From Actinomycetota bacterium (GTDB lineage: Bacteria; Actinomycetota; Actinomycetes; Mycobacteriales; Micromonosporaceae): a stretch of 64,000 bases of DNA. This document shows, one piece after another, positions 1-6,959 of this stretch. Position numbers and translations under genes: made by a program. The stretch's first letter is position 1, and each line of letters opens with the position of its first letter. Location: positions 181,911 through 245,910 of the forward strand of contig VAWN01000024.1 in the NCBI GenBank assembly GCA_005885555.1, in the 5' to 3' direction. The notes beneath the pieces were generated by a model that worked only from the letters and a program-made list of their open reading frames with translations, was not told where the DNA came from and ran no database searches.

Positions 1-16
1 CGGCATCATCATCACC

Positions 17-874
17 ATGACGACGGTCGGCATGCACGGCGCCGGGCACATGGGCGCGGGTCTCGGGTGGGCACTGCGCGAGGGCGGCGCCCGCGTCGTG
101 ACGACGCTGGCCGGGCGCTCCGCCCGCACCGCAAGGCTCGCCGCCGAGGCCGGGCTGGAGCCGCTGGACTCACTGGACGCGGTGGTCGAGGTCGCCGACA
201 CGGTACTCGTCGTGACGCCGCCCGCCGCCGCACGCGACGCGGCCGGCGAGCTGGCCGCCGCGCTCGACCGCACCGGCCGGCGCCCGCTGGTCGCCGACCT
301 CAACGCGATCGCACCGTCCACTGTGGACGACATCGCGGGTACCCTGGCCGCCACGGACTTCGTCGACGGTTCGATCTCCGGCGGCCCGCCCACGGTCCGG
401 CCCGGCGCCCGGATCTACCTCAGCGGGGACCGGGCCGGTGACGTGGCGGGGCTGCCGTGGCGGCACGTCCGGCCGATCGTCCTGCCCGGCGGCGCGGGTA
501 CCGCCAGCGCGCTCAAGATGTGCACGGCCAGCGTCTACAAGGGCATGACCGGGCTGTTCATGCAGGCGATGCGCACGGCCGCGCAGCACGGGGTACTCGA
601 CGAGGTGCTCGCCGACCTCGCCGAGGCGGGCCTCGCGGACCCGACCCGCAGCGTCGTGGTCGCGGCCACCAAGGCGGCCCGGTTCGTGCCGGAGTTCGAG
701 GAGATCGCGCGTACCCAGCACGCCGCCGGGCTGCCGGCCGCGCTGTTCGAGGGCTTCGCCGAGGTGTACCGGCAGATCACCGCCGGCGAACTGGCCGCCG
801 CCGACCCGGAGTCGGTCGACCGCGCGATGCCCGCCCGGGAGGCGATCCGCCGGCTCAGCCAGCGCTCCGGGTAG
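17..874 (+). CDS. NAD(P)-dependent oxidoreductase, 6PGDH/DUF1932-like
   Basis: 285-residue protein. The N-terminus carries a Rossmann dinucleotide-binding motif (GAGHMGAG, residues 8-15) typical of beta-hydroxyacid and 6-phosphogluconate dehydrogenase-like enzymes. A middle segment ending FVDGSISGGPP resembles the substrate-loop region of that superfamily, and the helical C-terminal half resembles the DUF1932 domain that follows it in actinobacterial homologues. The family reduces or oxidises small hydroxy acids or imines; the substrate cannot be told from sequence. The ATG lies 17 nt into the window and is directly followed by the nucleotide-binding strand, so the start is likely correct. 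Its 3' end overlaps by 20 nt the 3' end of the convergent Fic-like gene. Confidence 0.8.
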   Translation: MTTVGMHGAGHMGAGLGWALREGGARVVTTLAGRSARTARLAAEAGLEPLDSLDAVVEVADTVLVVTPPAAARDAAGELAAALDRTGRRPLVADLNAIAPSTVDDIAGTLAATDFVDGSISGGPPTVRPGARIYLSGDRAGDVAGLPWRHVRPIVLPGGAGTASALKMCTASVYKGMTGLFMQAMRTAAQHGVLDEVLADLAEAGLADPTRSVVVAATKAARFVPEFEEIARTQHAAGLPAALFEGFAEVYRQITAGELAAADPESVDRAMPAREAIRRLSQRSG

Positions 875-1622
875 CCGCGGCGGCCAGCTCAACCGCAGTG
901 GCGCAGTGCTTGATCCAGGCGCGGACGCCGTCACGGGTACCCGTCGCGAACGCGTTCGCCGCACCCAGGTACTCCGGCTCCCGCGCGAGGTGGCCGATCT
1001 CCGGGGCGAGCAGGCCGCGCGGGTCCAGGCCGCCGGCGATCAGGGTCAGCCGGGCCGCCGCCCGGGCCACGACCCCGGACGGGCCCGCGAAGGGCCGCAA
1101 CGCGAGCAGCTCACCGTGCACGATCGAAGCCAGCAGCAGCGTCGGTACCGTCGACATGCCGGCCACCAGCGACAGCACGCCGGACAGCCGGGGTACCACC
1201 TCGGGGTTGACCGGTCGGCCCAGCGTGTCGTCGGCGACCACGTCCCGCCCGGCCAGCACGTGCACCCGGGCCAGCACCTGGCGCGGTACCTTCGGCCACA
1301 GCGACGCCATCCCCTCGGCCTCGCGGGCCACGCGCAGCGCGCCCTGCACGACCGGATCGGTGACGGTCCCCGCGCGTACCTCGTCCACCTCGTGCCGGTG
1401 CCCCTCCAGCGCGGCGCTGGCCACCGCGGACCGCAGGCTCATCTCGACCGCGACCTGACCGCCGGAGCGGCGCAGCGCCGGGTCGCCGAACGCCTCGTCG
1501 ACCGCCGACCGCGCGTCGTGCAGCGCGGAGCGCACGTCGGCGAGATCGAGCAGCGGGGCGAGCGCGGCGACCGCTGAGCCGGCGAACGAGCCGTCCTCGG
1601 TCTCGAGGGGTAACTCCGTCAC
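855..1622 (-). CDS. Degenerate Fic/Doc-like protein divergent from acsA
   Basis: 255-residue protein starting at a GTG (VTVTELPLET). It is mostly helical. Around residues 170-195 it has an IHGELLALRPFAGPSGVVAR segment that lines up with the Fic core HxFx(D/E)GNGRxxR, but the acidic residue and the GNG of the ATP-binding loop are not preserved (FAGPSG). A Fic-fold protein is therefore likely, while AMP-transferase activity is doubtful. It is transcribed divergently from acetyl-CoA synthetase across a 150-bp gap containing phased repeats, an arrangement that suggests shared control. Function is unknown. The start was chosen because translation upstream of it has no family-like sequence. Confidence 0.7.
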   Translation of the reverse strand: MTELPLETEDGSFAGSAVAALAPLLDLADVRSALHDARSAVDEAFGDPALRRSGGQVAVEMSLRSAVASAALEGHRHEVDEVRAGTVTDPVVQGALRVAREAEGMASLWPKVPRQVLARVHVLAGRDVVADDTLGRPVNPEVVPRLSGVLSLVAGMSTVPTLLLASIVHGELLALRPFAGPSGVVARAAARLTLIAGGLDPRGLLAPEIGHLAREPEYLGAANAFATGTRDGVRAWIKHCATAVELAAAATRSAG

Positions 1623-1673
1623 GGTGACACACAGTAGCTGGCGCCGGGGGCGCCGTCCAAGGGACCACACCGG

Positions 1674-1712
1674 TGCGCAAGACTGCGCAATGGATGCGCA
1701 GGCCTGTTTGCA
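1674..1712. promoter_or_regulatory. Phased TGCGCA repeats in the acsA divergent promoter
   Basis: Three copies of TGCGCA begin at 1674, 1684 and 1695, spaced 10 and 11 bp, i.e. on one face of the helix. A TTTGCAA follows about 10 bp later (about 1706-1712). The array lies between the Fic-like gene and acsA. The regular spacing suggests a cooperative operator. RamB, a regulator of acetate genes in corynebacteria and mycobacteria, recognises TTTGCAAA-like sites, so an acetate-responsive regulator is a reasonable but unproven guess. Confidence 0.4.
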
Positions 1713-1772
1713 ACCCGCCGGAAACGGCAAGATGTTGACCGAGGGCTGACGAACGATGAGGGGGCTCGACCC

Positions 1773-3752
1773 ATGAGCGAGACGCTGGAGAACCTGCTTC
1801 AAGAGACACGCCGCTTCGAGCCGCCGGCGGATCTGGCCGCGGCCGCGAACGTGACGTCGGAGGCGTACGAGCGGGCGGCCGCCGACCGCCTCGAATTCTG
1901 GAGCGAGCAGGCGCGGCGGCTGTCCTGGGCAACGCCCTGGGCCGAGGTACTGGACTGGTCGAAGCCGCCGTTCGCGAAGTGGTTCGTCGGCGGCCGCATC
2001 AACGTGGCGTACAACTGCCTGGACCGGCACCTGGAGGCCGGCCGCGGCGACAAGGTGGCGCTGCACTGGGAAGGCGAGCCCGGCGACACACGGACGATTA
2101 CCTACAGTGATCTCCATCGGTCCGTGTGCCAGGCGGCCAACGCGTTGACCGGGCTCGGCGTCCGGGCCGGCGACCGGGTGGCGATCTACCTGCCGATGAT
2201 CCCGGAGGCGGTCGTCGCGATGCTCGCCTGCGCGCGGATCGGTGCGCCGCACAGTGTCGTGTTCGGCGGCTTCTCGGTCGACTCGCTGTCCGGCCGCATC
2301 CAGGACGCCGACGCCAAGGTCGTGATCACCGCCGACGGCGGGTACCGCCGCGGCAACCCGAGCGCCCTCAAGCCGACCGTCGACGAGGCGGTCGCCCGCT
2401 GCCCGAGCATCGAGCACGTGCTGGTGGTCCGGCGCACCGGGCAGGACGTCGACTGGACCGACGGCCGCGACCTGTGGTGGCACGACACCGTCGAGACCGC
2501 GAGCGCCGAGCACGTCGCCGAGCCCTTCGACGCCGAGCACCCGCTGTTCATCCTCTACACCAGCGGTACCACGGCGAAGCCCAAGGGCATCCTGCACACC
2601 ACCGGCGGGTTCCTCACCCAGGTCAGCTACACCCACCACGCGGTCTTCGACCTCAAGCCGGACACCGACGTGTACTGGTGCACCGCCGACATCGGCTGGG
2701 TCACCGGCCACTCCTACATCGTGTACGGCCCGCTGTCCAACGGTGCCACCGAGGTCATGTACGAGGGCACCCCGGACACCCCGCACCGCGGCCGGTTCTG
2801 GGAGATCGTGCAGAAGTACGGCGTGACGATCATCTACACCGCGCCGACCCTGATCCGCACGATGATGAAGTGGGGCGAGGACATCCCGGCCAAGTTCGAC
2901 CTGTCCTCGCTGCGCCTGCTCGGCACCGTCGGCGAGCCGATCAACCCGGAGGCGTGGATCTGGTACCGGCACAACATCGGGCGCGACGCCACGCCGGTCG
3001 TCGACACCTGGTGGCAGACGGAGACCGGGGGCATCATGATCTCGCCGCTGCCCGGGGTCACCGTGACGAAGCCGGGTTCGGCCACCCAGCCGCTGCCCGG
3101 GATCGTGGCCGACGTGGTGGACGACAGCGGCACCAGCGTGCCGAAGGGCGGCGGCGGGTACCTCGTCCTGCGCGAGCCGTGGCCGGCCATGCTGCGCACG
3201 ATCTGGGGTGACGACCAGCGCTTCATCGACACCTACTGGTCCCGCTTCGGTGCCGGCGCCGGCCACGGTGACGACTGGAGCTACTTCGCCGGCGACGGTG
3301 CCAAGCGGGATGAAGACGGCGACCTCTGGCTGCTCGGCCGGGTCGACGACGTGATGCTCGTGTCCGGCCACAACATCTCCACGACCGAGGTGGAGTCGGC
3401 GCTGGTCAGCCACCCGAAGGTGGCCGAGTCCGCGGTGGTCGGCGCGACCGACCCGACGACCGGGCAGGCGATCGTCGCGTTCGTCATCCTGCGCGGCGGG
3501 GTGGAGCCCGGTGACGCGCTGGTCAACGAGCTGCGCGACCACGTCGCCAGTACGCTCGGCCCGATCTGCAAGCCACGCCAGATCATGCTGGTACCGGAGC
3601 TGCCGAAGACGCGGTCCGGGAAGATCATGCGGCGGCTGCTGCGCGACGTGGCGGAGAACCGTTCCCTGGGTGACGTCACGACGCTGCAGGACTCGGCGGT
3701 CATGGACCTGATCCAGACCGGCATGCAGACCTCGAAGGCCGACGAGGACTGA
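1773..3752 (+). CDS. acsA: Acetyl-CoA synthetase (AMP-forming)
   Basis: 659 residues, the usual length. It activates acetate to acetyl-CoA through acetyl-adenylate. Visible signatures are the ANL adenylation P-loop [11 protein letters not shown] (about residue 263), the acetate/CoA-pocket region [14 protein letters not shown], the TWWQTETGG motif (about 410) and the C-terminal hinge and catalytic lysine region [12 protein letters not shown] (about 620). The lysine in the last motif is the site that is reversibly acetylated in this family. It starts at ATG (MSETLENLL). It is a single gene, divergent from the Fic-like gene across a short gap with phased TGCGCA repeats, so acetate-responsive transcription is likely. 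Confidence 0.97.
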   Translation: MSETLENLLQETRRFEPPADLAAAANVTSEAYERAAADRLEFWSEQARRLSWATPWAEVLDWSKPPFAKWFVGGRINVAYNCLDRHLEAGRGDKVALHWEGEPGDTRTITYSDLHRSVCQAANALTGLGVRAGDRVAIYLPMIPEAVVAMLACARIGAPHSVVFGGFSVDSLSGRIQDADAKVVITADGGYRRGNPSALKPTVDEAVARCPSIEHVLVVRRTGQDVDWTDGRDLWWHDTVETASAEHVAEPFDAEHPLFILYTSGTTAKPKGILHTTGGFLTQVSYTHHAVFDLKPDTDVYWCTADIGWVTGHSYIVYGPLSNGATEVMYEGTPDTPHRGRFWEIVQKYGVTIIYTAPTLIRTMMKWGEDIPAKFDLSSLRLLGTVGEPINPEAWIWYRHNIGRDATPVVDTWWQTETGGIMISPLPGVTVTKPGSATQPLPGIVADVVDDSGTSVPKGGGGYLVLREPWPAMLRTIWGDDQRFIDTYWSRFGAGAGHGDDWSYFAGDGAKRDEDGDLWLLGRVDDVMLVSGHNISTTEVESALVSHPKVAESAVVGATDPTTGQAIVAFVILRGGVEPGDALVNELRDHVASTLGPICKPRQIMLVPELPKTRSGKIMRRLLRDVAENRSLGDVTTLQDSAVMDLIQTGMQTSKADED

Positions 3753-3753
3753 G

Positions 3754-4344
3754 CTAGCCGAGCAGCTCGCGGTTGAACACGGCGGGCTGTTCCAGGTTGA
3801 CCATGTGTCCGGCGCCGGGGACGGGTACCTTCCGGGCACCGGGTACCGTCGCCGCCAGCGCGTCGACGACCCGCTCGATGTCCACCGAGTCGAGGTCGCC
3901 GAGCAGCGCCACGAGCGGTACCCGCAGCTCGCCGAGCCGGTCCGCGGCACCGGCCTCGATCCACTCCGCGTCTCCCCTGCGGTGCGCGACGGCGGTCCGC
4001 ATCGCCATCTCCCGGCAGCGCTCGCGGATCCCGGCGTCCACTTCGGACGGTGCCCGCCGCGGCCCGTCCACCCACTGCCGCAGGAACCCGTCCACGAAGC
4101 CGGGCAGGTCGCCGGCCTTGAGGGCGGCCATCGTCCGGGTGGCCTCGGCACGGATGAACGGATCGGTGATCGTCATACCGCTCATCCCCGGGCCGGCGAG
4201 GACCAGCCCGTCGACCCGGCCGGGGTGGGTGAGCGTGAAGTCGAGCGAGGTACGCGCGCCGAGGGAGAGACCGACGAGGACCGCGTTCGCGACGCCGAGC
4301 CCGTCGAGGAGCGCCAGCAGATCCTCCCCGTCCGGTACCGCCAT
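3754..4344 (-). pseudogene. 5'-truncated alpha/beta hydrolase
   Basis: 196 residues that align only with the last two thirds of an alpha/beta hydrolase. They include the nucleophile elbow GLSLGA (Ser, about residue 25), an acid region LLGDLDSVD and the catalytic histidine in GAGHMVNLE. The N-terminal strands and the HG oxyanion loop, normally about 60-70 residues, are absent. Just upstream the same frame reads PVPTGTMAVPDGEDLL, which looks like the middle of such a protein, and it runs straight back into the TAG stop of the ROK gene 7 codons earlier. A deletion has therefore probably removed the 5' part of this gene and the spacer. Without the oxyanion loop it is unlikely to be active. It ends 2 nt from the acsA stop (convergent). 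Confidence 0.6.
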
Positions 4345-4362
4345 GGTCCCCGTCGGGACAGG

Positions 4363-5499
4363 CTAGCTGCGCAGGGAGGTGAGCAGGATCTCGCGTACCG
4401 CGGCGAGGCCCGAGTCGAGGCCGCCGAGCAGTACCGGATCGTCGGACACCGCGGTGATCTCGACGGTCGTCTCCAGCGGCGCGTTGGCCTCCATCGCGGC
4501 CCGTACCGCGTCACGGAGCGGTACTCCCCCGGCCTGGGCGATCTGCCCACCGAGTACCACCAGCGGCGGGTCGAGCACGGCGACCACCGCGGACAGCCCG
4601 ACCGCGATGCGCTCGGCGAGCCCGTCGAGGAAGGACCGCCCACCAGGACGGCATCGGCGGGGGTCTTGCCGGGTACCCCGTGCTGCGCCGCGAGTTCCAG
4701 CACCGCCTCGCCACCGATCAGGTCCTGCAGGTCGGCCCGCCGCTCGCCGTCCAGGCTGTACAGCGGCATGTACCCGATCTCGCCGGCCCCGCCCCGCGCG
4801 CCGCGCAGCAGCGTGCCGCCCAGGTCGATGGCGAGGCCCAGGCCCTCGCCGAGCCACAGCAGCGCGAAGCCCTCGGCGTCGGCGGCCACGCCGCGCCGGC
4901 GTTCCGCGACGGCGGCCAGGTTGACATCGTTGTCGACGGCGACCCGCAGGCCGATCCGCTCGCCGAGTTCGGCGACCAGGCCGGGCCGGCCCCAGCCGGG
5001 TACGTCGACGTGGTGGATGATCCCGGACCGCGCGTCGTAGGAGCCGGCGACCCCGATCTGCACGTACCCGATGCCGTCGACCTCGGTACGCAGCCGGTCG
5101 ACCATGCCGGCCACCGCCTCGACCGGGTCGGTGCGCTGGAAGTCGACCGGTGCGTCGAGCCGGCCGAGCGCAGACGGCCGCCGCGAGGGACGGCGAGTGG
5201 CCCATGAAGGTGTCCCGCACGGACACCGCGATCACGTGGGCGGCGCGCGGGTTGGCCGCGTACACCTCGGCGTTGGGGCCGGGTCCCGCGCTGACGTGGC
5301 CGACGACGACGACCAGGCCGGCGTCGGTGAGCCGGCGTACCGCCTCGGAGATGGTCGGCTTCGACAGGCCGGTCAGCTCGCGCAGGTCGGCCCGGGTCAG
5401 CTCGCCCCGGTCGAGCAGGTGGGACAGCGCCGCGATCTCGTTCATCGCGCGCAGCAGGCGCGACGAGCCGGCAAGGTGGGTCAAGACCGTTCCCCCCAA
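4363..5499 (-). pseudogene. ROK-family transcriptional regulator, two frameshifts
   Basis: An N-terminal winged helix (about residues 15-75, LTRADLRELTGLSKPTISEA) is followed by a ROK kinase-like fold, the architecture of sugar-responsive NagC/XylR-type repressors. The N-terminal part (to VSVRDTFMG) and the C-terminal part (from SFLDGLAERIAVG) share one frame, but the central part (RLDAPVDF through GKTPADAVLVGG) reads in another. Frame shifts therefore fall near 5190-5210 and near 4635-4650. Together the three pieces make a full-length ROK protein of about 380 residues. As sequenced the gene is broken, by mutation or sequence error. The divergent hydrolase starts 169 bp away; ROK regulators often act on neighbouring genes. 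Confidence 0.7.
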
Positions 5500-5668
5500 C
5501 CGGCAGCCTTCCTAACAGTTATCGGAACGGTAAACCGGATCTTGCTGCGCGTCAACGTGGTCACGCACAGTACACCACGACGATCATCTCGGGCATTCTC
5601 CCGGAGACGACCCTGAACTCGCGGTTCGCGGTGCACGCAACCATTGTCACCACCCTACGCTGGTCACC
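5500..5668. promoter_or_regulatory. Divergent intergenic region, ROK regulator / hydrolase
   Basis: 169 bp between two divergent starts, with a lower G+C patch at 5512-5535 (AACAGTTATCGGAACGGTAA) that could hold a promoter or operator for the ROK regulator. No clear perfect palindrome was found. Confidence 0.3.
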
Positions 5669-6592
5669 ATGAGCCCCCCGGCGGACGAATCCTCCGTCCT
5701 CTTCGACGGACCGTGGAATCACCGGTTCGTGAGCGCCAACGGAAGCCGCTTCCACGTCGTCGAAGCCGGTACCGGGCCGATGGTGCTGTTCCTGCACGGC
5801 TTCCCCGAGTTCTGGTGGGCGTGGCAGCACCAGTTACGCATCGTCGCCGGGGCCGGGTTCCGGGCGGTCGCGATCGACCTGCGCGGGTACGGCGCCAGCG
5901 ACAAGCCGCCCCGCGGGTACGACGGGTACACGATGGCCGGCGACGTGGCGGGGTTGATCCGGGCGCTGGGCGAACGGTCCGCGGTCCTGGTCGGGGCCGG
6001 GTTCGGCGGCTCGATGGCGTGGACCACCGCGGCGTTCCACCCCAAGCTGGTCCGCCGGCTCGTGATCACCAGCGCCGCGCATCCGCTGCGGCTGCGCGCC
6101 GCGCTGTTCGCCGACCCGCGCGGTCAACTCGCCGCCGCGGGGCCGATGCTGAAGTTCCAGATCCCGCGGTACGAGCACGTGCTGACCCGCGACGACGCCG
6201 CGCTCATCGGGCGGTACCTGCGGCAGTGGGGCGGCCGGGCCTGGGTCACCGGGCCGGACTTCGCCGATTACGAGCGGCGCTGCCGCACCGCGATGCAGAT
6301 CCGGCAGGCGTCGTTCTGCGCACTCGAAGGGTACCGGTGGGCGTTCCGGTCGGTGCTGCGGCTGCACGGGTACCGCTTCGTCAAGCTCCTCCAGCAGCCG
6401 ATCACCGCACCGACGCTGCACCTGCACGGCGCGCAGGACACCGCGCTGCTGCCGCGCACCGCGCAGGGTTCCGGCCGGTACGTCGTCGCGCCGTACGAGT
6501 GGCGGCTGCTCGACGAGGTCGGCCACTTCCCGCACGTCGAGGCGCCCGACCTGGTGACCGGCGAGATCCTCCGCTGGGCGAAGGGGGTTTAG
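5669..6592 (+). CDS. Epoxide hydrolase-like alpha/beta hydrolase lacking its nucleophile
   Basis: 307 residues with the epoxide-hydrolase signature HGFPEFWWAWQHQL (HGxP oxyanion motif, about residue 43), AIDLRGYGASDKP, an acid in HGAQD and a catalytic-type histidine in EVGHFPHVEAPD. The nucleophile elbow, normally GHDxGG in this subfamily, reads GAGFGG (about residue 110). Both the histidine and the nucleophilic aspartate are replaced (Ala and Gly). The protein is full length and otherwise conserved, so it may be a non-catalytic or binding version. It starts at ATG 5669, divergent from the broken ROK regulator. Its stop lies 4 nt from the end of the convergent gene at 6597. Confidence 0.8.
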   Translation: MSPPADESSVLFDGPWNHRFVSANGSRFHVVEAGTGPMVLFLHGFPEFWWAWQHQLRIVAGAGFRAVAIDLRGYGASDKPPRGYDGYTMAGDVAGLIRALGERSAVLVGAGFGGSMAWTTAAFHPKLVRRLVITSAAHPLRLRAALFADPRGQLAAAGPMLKFQIPRYEHVLTRDDAALIGRYLRQWGGRAWVTGPDFADYERRCRTAMQIRQASFCALEGYRWAFRSVLRLHGYRFVKLLQQPITAPTLHLHGAQDTALLPRTAQGSGRYVVAPYEWRLLDEVGHFPHVEAPDLVTGEILRWAKGV

Positions 6593-6596
6593 CCGC

Positions 6597-6959
6597 TCAG
6601 ACCCGATACTCGCGGATGTCGCTGACCTCGGTGGTCGGCGCCCAGCCCTGGTACACGCCGTAGTCGAACTCCTCCAGCCGCAGGCTCGCCGCCACCGGCG
6701 CCCTGCCGCCGGTGTACTCCAGCCGCATCCAGGTCTCGTGCTCGCCCAGCACGATGAACGGCTCGCCGCGCCACATGCAACTGGTGCGCACGTAGGCGAA
6801 GTCGGTGACCTCGTCGGCCGGGACGATCCGCCGCCACCGGCCGGGCCGGATCTCCTCGAACCCGTCGCGCGGCTCGGTGGCGTACAGCCGCATCTCCTCG
6901 CCTTCGGGGCTGACCTCGTACTCCTCGCCCCGCCACGAGCCCACGTACCCGTCGCGCAT
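6597..6959 (-). CDS. Small protein of unknown function coupled to the SseB-like gene
   Basis: 120 residues, acidic and aromatic-rich, beginning MRDGYVGSWRGEEYEVSPEG and ending VSDIREYRV, with no transmembrane segment or signal peptide. I do not recognise a named family. Its ATG overlaps the TGA of the upstream SseB-domain gene by one base (TGATG), so the two are translationally coupled and probably act together. The neighbourhood (mycosin, WXG100, EccB and EccE) suggests a role accessory to type VII secretion, but this is context only. Confidence 0.75.
   Translation of the reverse strand: MRDGYVGSWRGEEYEVSPEGEEMRLYATEPRDGFEEIRPGRWRRIVPADEVTDFAYVRTSCMWRGEPFIVLGEHETWMRLEYTGGRAPVAASLRLEEFDYGVYQGWAPTTEVSDIREYRV

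Noticed and set aside
855..4151. 1098-codon open frame on the minus strand running through acsA
   Set aside because: Most of it is antisense to acsA, which has complete family motifs. Only the first-listed part at 855-1622 resembles a protein. High G+C keeps opposite frames open.
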